Source: Sphingobacteriaceae bacterium UBA6709 (GTDB lineage Bacteria; Bacteroidota; Bacteroidia; Sphingobacteriales; Sphingobacteriaceae). Taken from it: 45,636 bases of DNA. The DNA lies in assembly GCA_002454425.1 (NCBI GenBank), contig DKIV01000012.1, positions 124,819-170,454 on the forward strand, written 5' to 3'. Position numbers and translations under genes: made by a program. Shown piece after piece: positions 1 through 8,744 of the stretch (position 1 is the stretch's first letter; each line of letters opens with the position of its first letter). Below the pieces are notes generated by a model, which saw only the letters and a program-made list of their open reading frames with translations, had not been told where the DNA came from and searched no databases.

Positions 1-12
1 CGAAGCAGTCTC

Positions 13-37
13 GAGTCAGACTCGAACCAGATAGGTA
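13..37 (+). repeat. Inverted repeat arm, left end of window
   Basis: These 25 bases match the reverse complement of 45591-45615 at 23 of 25 positions; the two mismatches are A versus T, at 20 and 29. The core is CTCGAACC-N-GATAGGTA. The arm also contains a small palindrome, CGAGTC-A-GACTCG. It does not fold as a tRNA T-arm. It may be a dispersed repeat at which assembly stopped. Confidence 0.75.
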
Positions 38-178
38 CATGCCCCCGAAAATAAACCCCTCGGCTTCCCGGCGGTTTGAAGGCTGAAGGAGACCCTTAGC
101 AGCACAAAAAACCTGATTTTCGACATTTATCTGGCGTATTATTCCCGTTACAATACGGTCGCCTTCGCCAAAAATCAT

Positions 179-186
179 TAAATTTG
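179..186 (+). promoter_or_regulatory. Bacteroidota -7 box upstream of the small ORF
   Basis: TAAATTTG fits the Bacteroidota TAnnTTTG box exactly and ends three bases before the ATG at 190. A start point 4-7 nt downstream would make the mRNA essentially leaderless. No clear -33 TTTG/TTG was found. Confidence 0.45.
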
Positions 187-189
187 AGC

Positions 190-519
190 ATGACGAATAG
201 AAAAAAAAACCTTGCAGGTCTCTTTATGTTTGTCATTTCCTGCGCTCTTTTTCTGCTTTCGCAACAGGAACGTGTATCAGGCAGGAGAGATGTTACCTCA
301 TCCATAATTCAGGAAAATCAGCACTGCAAAACCTGCGTATCAATCACTAATCTCATTCCGCCATTCAGCGTTTTAAGGAATATCTGTTTCCTCCATCAGG
401 ATTCAAAAAACTTACGCAGCGCGGAGATAGATTCCGAGTTGCGGACCAATCGTAGTAAGAAAGATTATTTTCCCCGTATCAGCCAAAGTAAGGCCCTACA
501 AGCGCACTTCTTTAGCTGA
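190..519 (+). CDS. Small secreted/membrane-anchored hypothetical protein
   Basis: About 109 residues if begun at the ATG at 190 rather than the TTG six bases earlier. The N-terminus is basic (TNRKKN) followed by a hydrophobic stretch, residues 9-24, compatible with a signal peptide or anchor. The mature part has a CKTC pair and several basic residues near the C-terminus. I do not recognize a family. The consensus -7 box just upstream supports expression and this start. It stands alone, 117 bp before the antiporter gene. It could still be a spurious ORF because codon use is not distinctive. Confidence 0.5.
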   Translation: MTNRKKNLAGLFMFVISCALFLLSQQERVSGRRDVTSSIIQENQHCKTCVSITNLIPPFSVLRNICFLHQDSKNLRSAEIDSELRTNRSKKDYFPRISQSKALQAHFFS

Positions 520-636
520 TGATACAAAGATATCGTTTCGTCATCTCAAGGCCTTAAAAGCCTTCGTTCTCATCATCTCAAATTCGCATCAAAAAAAATG
601 TCCGTTTAGCTGACATTCATATTTCATTTTCCCTAT

Positions 637-2883
637 ATGATCCATCTTCCACAACTAATAAGTGATTTAGGTTTAATATTAGCGGCAGCAGCCATTACAA
701 CACTGATTTTTAAAAAGATCAGGCAACCGTTGGTGCTGGGTTATATTATCGCCGGTTTACTTGTTGGACCACATTTTCATTTTTTACCAACCGTCGCTGA
801 TGAGAAAAGTATCTCCATCTGGGCGGAAATTGGGGTTATCTTTTTACTTTTCAATCTTGGACTGGAGTTTAGTTTTAAGAAGCTTGCTAAAGTTGGAGGA
901 ACAGCGTCTGTTACGGGCATTACCGAAGCAGTCATCATGCTTCTTATTGGATATGTTACCGGGATGTCGATGGGGTGGTCGACCATGGACAGCATCTTTC
1001 TAGGAGGTATTCTGGCCATCTCGTCTACAACAATTATCATCAGAGCTTTCGAAGAACTACAGATAAAACACAAGAAGTTCGCCGGTCTGGTATTTGGGGT
1101 TTTGATCGTAGAAGATCTGGTAGCGATTTTGTTGTTAGTATTACTCTCCACATTAGCGGTAAGTAAACAGTTCGCCGGCACAGACATGCTTATTTCGATT
1201 CTGAAGTTCGCCTTTTTCCTGATCCTGTGGTTCCTGGGTGGAATTTTCCTTATTCCTACATTCCTAAGGGTAAGTAAGAATCTGATGAAAGACGAGACGC
1301 TGCTTATCGTGTCTCTGGCCTTATGTCTACTCATGGTGATTCTGGCCGTAAATGTTGGCTTTTCGCCGGCACTGGGAGCGTTTATCATGGGATCTATCCT
1401 TGCTGAAACGACCCTTGCCGAAGAGATTGAACATCTTACAAAATCTGTGAAGGATCTTTTTGCCGCGGTATTCTTTGTTTCCGTAGGGATGATGATTGAC
1501 CCGCAGGTTTTGTCGGACTACGCCATGCCGATTATTATCATTACGCTGGCTACGATTTTTGGAAAGCTCATAAGCACCATGACGGGAGCCTTGCTGTCGG
1601 GGCAGCCATTACGTATTGCTGTACAAGCGGGCATGAGTCTTGCACAAATCGGAGAGTTTTCCTTCATCATTGCCACTCTGGGATTGACCTTAAAAGTGAC
1701 CAGCGACTTCCTGTACCCGATTGCTGTGGCCGTATCAGCCGTTACAACATTTACCACTCCCTATCTTATTCGCTTGTCTGATCCATTGGCAGACTTTCTT
1801 GAAAAGCACCTGCCTGCGCGCTGGTTAAATTCCATAAATAAATATAGCAGCAGCACCGCCGGAATTACCACTACCAACGACTGGAAAATACTCCTGAAAG
1901 CATATATCAGCAACGCTGTAATACACTCAGTGATATTGATCGGCATACTGTTTATCACTCAACGTTTTATACATCCATTTGTGAGTGAGAATATAGACGA
2001 GGGTGTACGGGGAAGCATTATCACAACTTTTGTATCGTTTATACTTATGGCTCCGTTCCTATGGGCTTTCGCCCTACGCCGGATTCAGCGTAAAGCCTAT
2101 TCGCATCTCTGGCTTAACAAGCGGTTTAGCAGGGGACCACTCATCACGCTGGAGTTCATTCGCGTGACGCTGGCCACATTATATATCGCGTTTTTATTGA
2201 ACATCATTTTTGACACATACATCGCGGTGGGAGTAGCGCTTATCGTCATTGCCCTGGCGTTTATTATCTTCTCCAAACGACTTCAATCATTCTATAATCG
2301 CATTGAACAACGCTTTCTATATAATCTCAACGACCGGGAAAACAACACACAGGAGCGCAACAAAAATGAATTGGTTCCCTGGGATACCCACTTATCAGAA
2401 ATTGTACTGAGTCCGGAATCGGTGCTTGCAGGCAAGAGTTTGCAGGAACTGGCAATACGAGAGAAATATGGATTGAACATCGCGCTGATTGAACGCGGAA
2501 AGCTGAATATCAGCCCCGGTCCGCAAGATATCCTGATGCCGCATGATAAAATTACGGTGATAGGCACGGACGAGCAAATGGAGCACTTCAGCGAAGTTAT
2601 CAAACAGGAAGTGTCTAGTGAAGAGGTTGCCAGCACCGATGACAATATAGAACTCACGAAGGTGGTGCTTAACTCATCGTCGCCGGTAACGGGACAATCC
2701 ATAAAACTTTCTGGATTACGTGAAAACACTCAGGGGATTATCGTGGGAATAGAACGAAATAAAGAACGTCATGTCAATCCGGACTCCAATTTTATATTGA
2801 ACGCGGGCGACATCATGTGGATTGTAGGCAACAAGAAGAAGATCAATACCTTCCTCAGTCCAGGCCGTATTACAGGAAGCTAA
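637..2883 (+). CDS. CPA2-family monovalent cation/proton antiporter with two RCK_C domains
   Basis: A 748-residue inner-membrane protein of the KefB/YbaL-like CPA2 family, expected to exchange K+ or Na+ for H+. Residues 1-390 form the Na+/H+ exchanger fold with many hydrophobic helices. Residues about 425-570 add a further membrane block of about four helices. Two tandem TrkA-C/RCK_C domains follow at about 585-660 and 665-745, which bind regulatory ligands in relatives. A nucleotide-binding RCK_N Rossmann domain, present in classic KefB/KefC, is not visible, so gating is probably not NAD- or glutathione-based. Substrate is inferred from family only. The next gene has its own promoter box, so this is probably a single-gene unit. 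Confidence 0.88.
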   Translation: MIHLPQLISDLGLILAAAAITTLIFKKIRQPLVLGYIIAGLLVGPHFHFLPTVADEKSISIWAEIGVIFLLFNLGLEFSFKKLAKVGGTASVTGITEAVIMLLIGYVTGMSMGWSTMDSIFLGGILAISSTTIIIRAFEELQIKHKKFAGLVFGVLIVEDLVAILLLVLLSTLAVSKQFAGTDMLISILKFAFFLILWFLGGIFLIPTFLRVSKNLMKDETLLIVSLALCLLMVILAVNVGFSPALGAFIMGSILAETTLAEEIEHLTKSVKDLFAAVFFVSVGMMIDPQVLSDYAMPIIIITLATIFGKLISTMTGALLSGQPLRIAVQAGMSLAQIGEFSFIIATLGLTLKVTSDFLYPIAVAVSAVTTFTTPYLIRLSDPLADFLEKHLPARWLNSINKYSSSTAGITTTNDWKILLKAYISNAVIHSVILIGILFITQRFIHPFVSENIDEGVRGSIITTFVSFILMAPFLWAFALRRIQRKAYSHLWLNKRFSRGPLITLEFIRVTLATLYIAFLLNIIFDTYIAVGVALIVIALAFIIFSKRLQSFYNRIEQRFLYNLNDRENNTQERNKNELVPWDTHLSEIVLSPESVLAGKSLQELAIREKYGLNIALIERGKLNISPGPQDILMPHDKITVIGTDEQMEHFSEVIKQEVSSEEVASTDDNIELTKVVLNSSSPVTGQSIKLSGLRENTQGIIVGIERNKERHVNPDSNFILNAGDIMWIVGNKKKINTFLSPGRITGS

Positions 2884-2931
2884 GACCGTGTAAAAATAAC
2901 GAACAACAATAAATGCTCGCTTAATCTTTCG

Positions 2932-2939
2932 TATTTTTG
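2932..2939 (+). promoter_or_regulatory. -7 box upstream of the DtxR-family gene
   Basis: TATTTTTG matches TAnnTTTG and ends four bases before the ATG at 2944, again predicting a leaderless or nearly leaderless transcript. No good -33 element is visible. Confidence 0.45.
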
Positions 2940-2943
2940 CCAG

Positions 2944-3600
2944 ATGCTTTCGTTTACTGAAGAGAATTACCTTAAAGCGCTGTTGCTAATAACTCATAAT
3001 GAAAATCCCAACAACGAAGCGGGCACCAATCAACTTGCGGCCTTCCTGGGAGTAAAGCCGGCAACAGCTACCGATATGTTGAAGAAGCTACGCGAGAAGC
3101 AACTTATTTCATATCAGCGTTATGGCAAAATCACTCTTTCAGAGAAAGGACGTCAGAAGGCTACGGAAATACTTAGAAAGCACCGGCTGTGGGAGACTTT
3201 TCTGTTCAGGACGCTTGGATTCAGCTGGGATGAGGTTCATGAGGTCGCCGAGCAGCTCGAGCATATCCAGTCACAGAAGCTGATAGACAGTCTTGATAAG
3301 TTTCTGGGCTTTCCTGAGTACGATCCACACGGAGACGCTATTCCCGATGCGCAGGGCAATCTTAAAATGCCGCCAACGAAAAAGCTTTCCGATATACCAG
3401 GAGGCAGCCATTGCAAAATGGTGGCGGTGAAAGACAACTCGCCGGTATTTTTGCAGTACGTAAGTCAGCTTAACCTCGGTATTGACACGGAGATTAAGGT
3501 AGTGTCGGTACAGGCGTTCGACGGCTCCATGGAAATCCTTGTCAACGATAAGGTGACCACGGTATCGGAAAAGTTCGCCGAGAACATTTTTGTAAATTAG
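2944..3600 (+). CDS. DtxR/MntR-family metal-dependent transcriptional regulator
   Basis: A 218-residue cytoplasmic regulator, the usual length for iron/manganese-responsive DtxR proteins. Residues about 1-65 form the winged helix-turn-helix (TNQLAAFLGVKPATATDMLKK). Residues about 75-140 are the metal-binding dimerization domain, with HRLWE, VHEVAEQLEH and DPHGD carrying the His/Glu/Asp ligands. The C-terminal FeoA-like SH3 domain (about 150-218) begins near LSDIPGGSHCKM. Family members repress metal uptake genes when loaded with Fe2+ or Mn2+; no transport target is next to it here, so the metal is not decided. It lies 14 bp upstream of smpB on the same strand, so the two may be co-transcribed. 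Confidence 0.9.
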   Translation: MLSFTEENYLKALLLITHNENPNNEAGTNQLAAFLGVKPATATDMLKKLREKQLISYQRYGKITLSEKGRQKATEILRKHRLWETFLFRTLGFSWDEVHEVAEQLEHIQSQKLIDSLDKFLGFPEYDPHGDAIPDAQGNLKMPPTKKLSDIPGGSHCKMVAVKDNSPVFLQYVSQLNLGIDTEIKVVSVQAFDGSMEILVNDKVTTVSEKFAENIFVN

Positions 3601-3614
3601 ATCTTTACTATTCA

Positions 3615-4058
3615 ATGAATAACCCAATAAAAAACAAACGTGCCTATTTTGAATACCACATCCTGGACAAATATGTGGCAGGCATACAGTTGCTGGGCAC
3701 GGAGATAAAATCGCTCAGAGAGGGCAAAGCGAATTTGAGCGACTCCTTTTGCGGGTTCCTGAATGAGCGCCTTTTTGTGAGGAATCTGCACATTTCAGAA
3801 TATTCGCACGGCTCCTTTTATAATCACGAATCGAAACGGGATCGCGCTTTATTGCTTACGAAACGTGAGCTGAAGAAGTTACGCGAAAAAAGTGAAGAGC
3901 GTGGTTATACGATCGTACCTCTTCAGATATTTATTTCAGACCGCGGCTTCGCCAAACTTGAATTGGCCTTAGCGCAAGGAAAGAAAACCTTCGATAAACG
4001 CGATACAATAAAAGAGCGGGAGAGCAAAATTGAGCTTAGCAGAGCAATGAAGCGCTAG
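3615..4058 (+). CDS. smpB: SsrA-binding protein SmpB
   Basis: 147 residues, full length for SmpB, the small OB-fold protein that brings tmRNA to stalled ribosomes for trans-translation. The diagnostic core is present: KNKRAYFEYHILDKYVAGI, LLGTEIKSLREGKANLSDSF, then SKRDRALLLTKRELKKL, and the basic C-terminal tail (KKTFDKRDTIKERES), which reaches into the mRNA channel in known structures. No ssrA gene is visible in the window. It is followed by a convergent pcm gene with a hairpin between them. Confidence 0.97.
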   Translation: MNNPIKNKRAYFEYHILDKYVAGIQLLGTEIKSLREGKANLSDSFCGFLNERLFVRNLHISEYSHGSFYNHESKRDRALLLTKRELKKLREKSEERGYTIVPLQIFISDRGFAKLELALAQGKKTFDKRDTIKERESKIELSRAMKR

Positions 4059-4104
4059 CGCTTCCGGAATGATCATAGGCCAGGCCCGCGGGAGAGAGAG
4101 CATC

Positions 4105-4132
4105 CTCCCTCAGGCCTTTTAACGTGAGGGAG
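4105..4132. terminator. Hairpin between convergent smpB and pcm
   Basis: Perfect 8-bp inverted repeat, CTCCCTCA (4105-4112) and TGAGGGAG (4125-4132), with a 12-nt loop. The position between convergent genes suggests a bidirectional terminator, although no strong U-tract follows. Confidence 0.55.
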
Positions 4133-4153
4133 CGGTCATCGGTGTCGATCACG

Positions 4154-4813
4154 TTACCACGCCTGATCACCTACCAGGGGCACAAATCGGAAGGTATCAA
4201 GCTCAATACGTTCGAATTCCGTATCGCTGACCCGTATTACGGTAACCATCTTTTGAGAATCTTCGTTTCCAACAGGGATTACCATTGTACCTCCGATCTT
4301 TAGCTGCTTCAGCATAATCTCTGGCACGAATGGAGCACCGGCAGTGACAAGGATTTTATCATAGGGAGCATGTTCGGGAATACCTTTAGAACCATCGCCG
4401 CAGAACAGATGTGGTTGATATCCCATATATGGCAAGACCATTTTCGCTCGTTCGTATAACTTTTCCTGTCGCTCAATGGAATAAACTACCGCGCCAAGTT
4501 CCAGCAATATGCATGTTTGATATCCGGAACCTGTGCCTATTTCGAGCACCTTGTCGCCTTTGGAGATGTGTAACAACTGCGTTTGATAGGCAACGGTATA
4601 TGGTTGTGAAATTGTTTGTCCCTCCCCAATAGGAAAGGCGATATCCTTATATGCCTGCTTCCAGAACGTTTCGTCGAAGAAAAAGTGACGAGGAACGTTG
4701 CCTATAGCAGCAAGCACATCCTTATCCTCAATTTTCCGTTCCTCCTGCAAAACCTTCACAAGCTTTTTGCGTGCTCCTTTTTCGCGGTAATTGTCGATAA
4801 ATTTATAGGCCAT
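4154..4813 (-). CDS. pcm: Protein-L-isoaspartate O-methyltransferase
   Basis: SAM-dependent enzyme that methylates isoaspartyl residues in damaged proteins so they can be repaired. The start is placed at MAYKFIDNYREKG (4813), giving 219 residues, the normal size. A 19-codon extension upstream is open but overlaps a consensus promoter box. The SAM motif I is clear (VLEIGTGSGYQT), preceded by the family signature IGEGQTISQPYTVA and followed by CGDGSKG, PYDKILVTAGAP and GGTMVIPVG. It is cytoplasmic and convergent with smpB. Confidence 0.93.
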   Translation of the reverse strand: MAYKFIDNYREKGARKKLVKVLQEERKIEDKDVLAAIGNVPRHFFFDETFWKQAYKDIAFPIGEGQTISQPYTVAYQTQLLHISKGDKVLEIGTGSGYQTCILLELGAVVYSIERQEKLYERAKMVLPYMGYQPHLFCGDGSKGIPEHAPYDKILVTAGAPFVPEIMLKQLKIGGTMVIPVGNEDSQKMVTVIRVSDTEFERIELDTFRFVPLVGDQAW

Positions 4814-4820
4814 TATCTTA

Positions 4821-4828
4821 CAAAAATA
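4821..4828 (-). promoter_or_regulatory. -7 box upstream of pcm
   Basis: On the minus strand TATTTTTG lies seven bases upstream of the chosen pcm start at 4813. It lies inside the longer open frame, which argues for the shorter protein. Confidence 0.45.
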
Positions 4829-4967
4829 AGCTTCCCATTGGTTTTTTCCCGCTTCAAAATGCCGAATCAAAGTATTCGTTTCACAATCAAGCCCATAATT
4901 TTTTTTATTTCAAGATAAACAAAACAATTCATAGGATATGTGGTTATGGATATTCTATTTAAAGTCA

Positions 4968-5681
4968 ATGAAATCATTTTTCGGTGTAGCTCTTCTACTC
5001 GTGCCCTGCTTTCTTCTCGCGCAAACAAAAGACGAAACTCCTTCAATAAATCTGCAACCTGAACGTCGCTACCAGTACGCTGACTACGGAAGCTACTCCT
5101 ATAGTGTAGGATTTAAGATTATGAGTATCGAAGAATTCCCTCAAATTCTCAATCAGGAAAGCCGGGGAATCTTCCGCGTGTCACCGGCAAACGGCTTTAT
5201 TATAAAATACAACGACAAACAAGTAAGTTATCGTTTAAGCGGCAGTTTCTTCTCCGATAGGATAGGATTTACCAATGGAAGCAATGGCTCAGAAGAGCTG
5301 CATGGTCGACTCAATGACAATCAGATAAAACTCGGTTTTGAGAAGAACTTCACGTATACCATGTTGCAGCCTTATCTCGGCATGGATTTCGGATTTAAGC
5401 GTAGCGTATTTAAAGGCCATTCAGCAACGCAACCGCATAACGAGTATCGGGTGAACAAGAATGGCGTCACTATTTCGCCGGTGATTGGAGTTAAGCTGAA
5501 TGTCAGCGAGCGTTTTACTTTTGCCGCGGAGAGTACGCTGGACATTTTTTACTTCTATGACAAGCAGGAGATAAATCCGGGGACCTCCAATGCGATGCTA
5601 AACAAGTTTTACAAATGGGATTACCTGCTTAAACCGCTGGGGCAGTTTTCGTTGTCGTACAATTTTAGCCGTACTTATTAG
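4968..5681 (+). CDS. Outer-membrane beta-barrel-like hypothetical protein
   Basis: The start is set at MKSFFGVALLL (4968), which gives a clean signal peptide ending near LLAQ; an upstream ATG at 4938 would bury it. The 237-residue product has alternating polar/aromatic strands (YRLSGSFFSDRIGF, IKLGFEKNFTYTMLQPYLGMDFGFKRS, FTFAAESTLDIFYFYD) and ends in FSLSYNFSRTY, the aromatic-rich end typical of small outer-membrane barrels. Function is unknown. It is convergent with priA with only 16 bp between stops. Confidence 0.75.
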   Translation: MKSFFGVALLLVPCFLLAQTKDETPSINLQPERRYQYADYGSYSYSVGFKIMSIEEFPQILNQESRGIFRVSPANGFIIKYNDKQVSYRLSGSFFSDRIGFTNGSNGSEELHGRLNDNQIKLGFEKNFTYTMLQPYLGMDFGFKRSVFKGHSATQPHNEYRVNKNGVTISPVIGVKLNVSERFTFAAESTLDIFYFYDKQEINPGTSNAMLNKFYKWDYLLKPLGQFSLSYNFSRTY

Positions 5682-5697
5682 AAAAGCGGTTCGTAGG

Positions 5698-8178
5698 CTA
5701 GTATGGATCGACATCAATCTGGATAAAGGCGCGTTTGTTGTCTTTGTCGCTCTCAAATTTAATAATCTCGCTTTCTAAGAATGCTTTTACCCGCGGCACG
5801 GAAATACCCTCCCGTTCAAGTTTAATATAGATGGTACGTATATAAAAATTTCGTACCCTGCTTATCAGTGGCTCTTCAGGACCGAGGATTCTTTCGCCCA
5901 AAGCCTGCCGGAGGATAGCCCCGAAGCGGTCGGCGATGAGGTGTAGCTCGTAGGCATTTTTGTGTTTTATATCGAGCCGGATCATCCTGAATATCGGAGG
6001 ATAATGGAAATTTCGACGCTCAAACATCTCAGCATTAAACAGTGCCTTATAATCGTGATGAATCACCTGATCCAACACCCGATTAGATGTATTATGAGCC
6101 TGAATAATTACTTCCCCTTTTTTGTCGCGGCGCCCTGCGCGCCCCCCCACCTGAGATAGCAGCTGAAAACTACGTTCGAAAGCCCGGAAATCCGGATAGT
6201 TCAGCATACTGTCGGCATTAAGGATTCCGATGAGCGTTACGTGATTAAAATCGAGGCCCTTCGCTACAATTTGCGTACCTACGAGGATATCGATACGCTG
6301 TTCGTCAAAATCGTTGAGAATCTTCTGAAAACTATTTTTTGCGCGGGTAGTGTCAAGATCCATCCTTGCCACGCGCGCGTCAGGGAATAGCAACACCAGA
6401 TCGTCTTCGATCTTTTCGGTACCGAAACCCTTCTGCTCTATGTGTGTCGAGCCACAGGCGGGGCATACCGTTAAGGTCTCCTGTTTATATCCGCAATAAT
6501 GGCAATGCAGCTGTCCGCTACTTTTATGGTAAGTGAGACTAACGTCGCAATTGATGCATTGAGGGCTGAAACCACATGTTTTGCAAAGAAGCAAAGGTGT
6601 ATATCCTCTCCTGTTCTGGAAGAGAATTACCTGTTCTTTACGCTCCAGCCTGAGCTTAATTGCCTCCACTAGCACACTGGTGAAATGCTCATGAATGGTT
6701 TTACGACTAGTTTCCTCAGAGATGCTAACGATACGAATATCGGGCAGCGAAGACTCGCCAAATCGCGCGTTTATCTCGGTAAGTCCGTATTTGCCGGTTA
6801 CCGCATTATAATAACTTTCCAGAGAAGGCGTTGCTGATCCCAGGAGCACTTTTGCCTTGTGCAGAGAGGCAAGGAATATCGAGGTATCACGAGCATGGTA
6901 ACGGGGAGCCGGATCATATTGCTTGTACGAAGATTCATGTTCCTCATCCACCACGATCAAACCTAGATTACTGAAAGGTAAGAATACCGATGAGCGGGCA
7001 CCCAGGACAATCTGATACTCTTTATTAAGTACCTTAGCCCATACCTCGGCACGCTCGTTGTCGCCCAGGCGAGAATGATAGATACCAATCTTGGGACCGA
7101 AATAACGACGTAGCCTCTCGATGACCTGAGTGGTAAGGGCAATTTCGGGTAGCAAATAGAGAACCTGCTGTCCTGCTTGGACCACAGATTCAATCAGGCG
7201 GACATAGATCTGCGTTTTCCCTGACGATGTTACACCGTGCAATAGGGCGACTTCTTTCTGCTCAAAATGCTGCTGTATAGACTGTAAGGCACTCTGTTGA
7301 ACAGCACTTAAGTCAAAGCTATTCTCAGCATCTGCATCGCCGTCCTGAAGTCTGGAGACCACCACGCTTTCTGACAACAAGATATCTTTCTCAATAAGAG
7401 CTTTGATGGCCGCGGGACTTACCGTTTCATATTCCAGAAGATCCTTTCGCGAAACTTTCTTTTCAGTGCGGCTAAGCTTAAAATATACCAGTAAGGCATC
7501 GAGTTGCTTTGGACTGCGCTCCAGGATCTCGAATAAGGCACGACGGCTCTGGTCATCGTCATACTGAGGGTTCAGAACATAAAAAAGCTTCTGCTTCGGC
7601 TTATACTTAGTAACCACCTCCTCAGAAATATGCACGATTCCCTTATCGAAAAGCCCTTTGATAATTTTGAAAACCGACTTCTGGCCCAAAATCTTTACCA
7701 CATCGCTAATTCGAAGCTCTGGCTGTATCTCCAAAGCTTCAAGCACCAAAAACTCCTTATCGTTGAGCGTGTTGCGGTCAAACTCCGCATCGGCGAGCAG
7801 AAATATCCTCGTTTCGCTAGCTAGTTTTAACGCTGACGGTAAGGCGGCCTGCATCACCTCGCCCTCGTTACACATGTAGTACGAGGCCATCCATTGCCAA
7901 AGCTTGAATTGCATGGCGCCAATAATGGGTTGGTCATCGATAAGATCAATGATGTACTTTGCTTCGTAATGTTGAGGCGGAGTATTGCTAATCGATGCAA
8001 TGATCGCCGTATATAGCTTACTCTTACCAAATTGAACAACCGCCCGTTTACCAGGTTCCACGAACGCGTTAAACTCGCGAGGAATACGATAGGTATAGCG
8101 TTTGGAAATGGCAAGCGGAAGGATCACTTCGGCAAACAAAGTGTCCGGCCCTCCTATTTCATCATTAAAATCGAGCAT
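5698..8178 (-). CDS. priA: Primosomal protein N' (replication restart helicase PriA)
   Basis: 826 residues, longer than E. coli PriA (about 730) but usual for Bacteroidota. PriA recognizes stalled forks and reloads the replicative helicase. The N-terminal 3' DNA-binding domain (about 15-110) precedes a superfamily 2 helicase with Walker A GVTSSGKTQ and Walker B VVDEEHESSYKQYD. A zinc-binding region with four CxxC pairs follows (CKTC, CINC, CHYC, CPAC). The C-terminal helicase half carries VGTQIVAKGLDFNHVTLIGI and the arginine-finger motif VGGRAGR. No key element is missing. Confidence 0.97.
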   Translation of the reverse strand: MLDFNDEIGGPDTLFAEVILPLAISKRYTYRIPREFNAFVEPGKRAVVQFGKSKLYTAIIASISNTPPQHYEAKYIIDLIDDQPIIGAMQFKLWQWMASYYMCNEGEVMQAALPSALKLASETRIFLLADAEFDRNTLNDKEFLVLEALEIQPELRISDVVKILGQKSVFKIIKGLFDKGIVHISEEVVTKYKPKQKLFYVLNPQYDDDQSRRALFEILERSPKQLDALLVYFKLSRTEKKVSRKDLLEYETVSPAAIKALIEKDILLSESVVVSRLQDGDADAENSFDLSAVQQSALQSIQQHFEQKEVALLHGVTSSGKTQIYVRLIESVVQAGQQVLYLLPEIALTTQVIERLRRYFGPKIGIYHSRLGDNERAEVWAKVLNKEYQIVLGARSSVFLPFSNLGLIVVDEEHESSYKQYDPAPRYHARDTSIFLASLHKAKVLLGSATPSLESYYNAVTGKYGLTEINARFGESSLPDIRIVSISEETSRKTIHEHFTSVLVEAIKLRLERKEQVILFQNRRGYTPLLLCKTCGFSPQCINCDVSLTYHKSSGQLHCHYCGYKQETLTVCPACGSTHIEQKGFGTEKIEDDLVLLFPDARVARMDLDTTRAKNSFQKILNDFDEQRIDILVGTQIVAKGLDFNHVTLIGILNADSMLNYPDFRAFERSFQLLSQVGGRAGRRDKKGEVIIQAHNTSNRVLDQVIHHDYKALFNAEMFERRNFHYPPIFRMIRLDIKHKNAYELHLIADRFGAILRQALGERILGPEEPLISRVRNFYIRTIYIKLEREGISVPRVKAFLESEIIKFESDKDNKRAFIQIDVDPY

Positions 8179-8208
8179 AGTATATCCTTGTTAAGACAGT
8201 AGGCAGAT

Positions 8209-8592
8209 CTAGGAAAAATTCCGGAATGCGGAAATAAATAAACCTACCCACCCGATGATGAACATGAGTCCTCCGATGGGGGTAATTGGTCCCAAAAACG
8301 AAACGCTCAATCCTGTGATGCTTCGCGTCGATAATAAGTATAAAGACCCGGAGAAAAATAGAATACCCAGACAAAAAGCCCAAAAAGCAAAAGGCGCTTT
8401 CTGTCCCGCTGGCGTAAGCAAGCCAAGGATCAACAGCGCTGAAGTGTGATAAAACTGATAACTTACCGCGGTTTTCCAATTCTCAAGTTGCTGAGCATCA
8501 AGATATGCTTTTAGTCCATGTGCACCAAAAGCACCTAATACTACCGCCAGGGCCCCAAAAACGGCGGCTGTCATGATTATCATCTTATTCAT
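8209..8592 (-). CDS. DUF423 family inner-membrane protein
   Basis: 127 residues with four predicted membrane helices, matching the small DUF423 (YgdD-like) family. Family features are GAFGAHGLKAYLDAQQLENW at about 21-40, YQFYHTSALLILG, and the glycine-rich C-terminal helices SFLGPITPIGG and GWVGLF. The molecular function of the family is not established. It is upstream of priA on the same strand with a 30-bp gap, so the two may be co-transcribed. Confidence 0.9.
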   Translation of the reverse strand: MNKMIIMTAAVFGALAVVLGAFGAHGLKAYLDAQQLENWKTAVSYQFYHTSALLILGLLTPAGQKAPFAFWAFCLGILFFSGSLYLLSTRSITGLSVSFLGPITPIGGLMFIIGWVGLFISAFRNFS

Positions 8593-8704
8593 ATTTAAAA
8601 CAGCTAAGGTGCTAAATTAATAAACCTGAGGTAAAATATACTGGCAAGGCAGGCGTTTTCTTTGACCTAAGATCGTATGAAGGTCAAATTCAAACGTTAC
8701 TAAA

Positions 8705-8735
8705 TTGCATATTACTTCAAATAACTCTAAGTTTA
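8705..8735 (+). promoter_or_regulatory. Putative promoter of the 868-aa envelope protein operon
   Basis: TTG at 8705-8707 and TAAGTTTA at 8728-8735, one base from the -7 consensus, are separated by 20 bases, the spacing expected for the Bacteroidota housekeeping sigma. The ATG follows at 8745. Confidence 0.4.
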
Positions 8736-8744
8736 CACCATAAA

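Larger units (their letters stand above)
1..189. other. Window start, non-coding
   Basis: I see no convincing gene here. It contains one arm of the terminal inverted repeat (13-37) and, at the end, a promoter-like box for the following small ORF. The minus-strand ORF overlapping this stretch has no recognizable features. Confidence 0.5.

Noticed and set aside
1..40. tRNA T-arm-like GGTTCGAG at both window ends
   Set aside because: The flanking five-base stems do not pair, so no T-arm or acceptor stem can be formed.
551..575. AAGGC/GCCTT hairpin before the antiporter gene
   Set aside because: Only five base pairs and no T-run; too weak to call a terminator.
777..1388. Long ORF antisense to the antiporter gene
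   Set aside because: A shadow of the real coding strand with low-complexity hydrophobic/serine composition and no domain.
4814..4870. N-terminal extension of pcm
   Set aside because: The extension is not family-like and contains the promoter box TATTTTTG; the ATG at 4813 gives the standard length.
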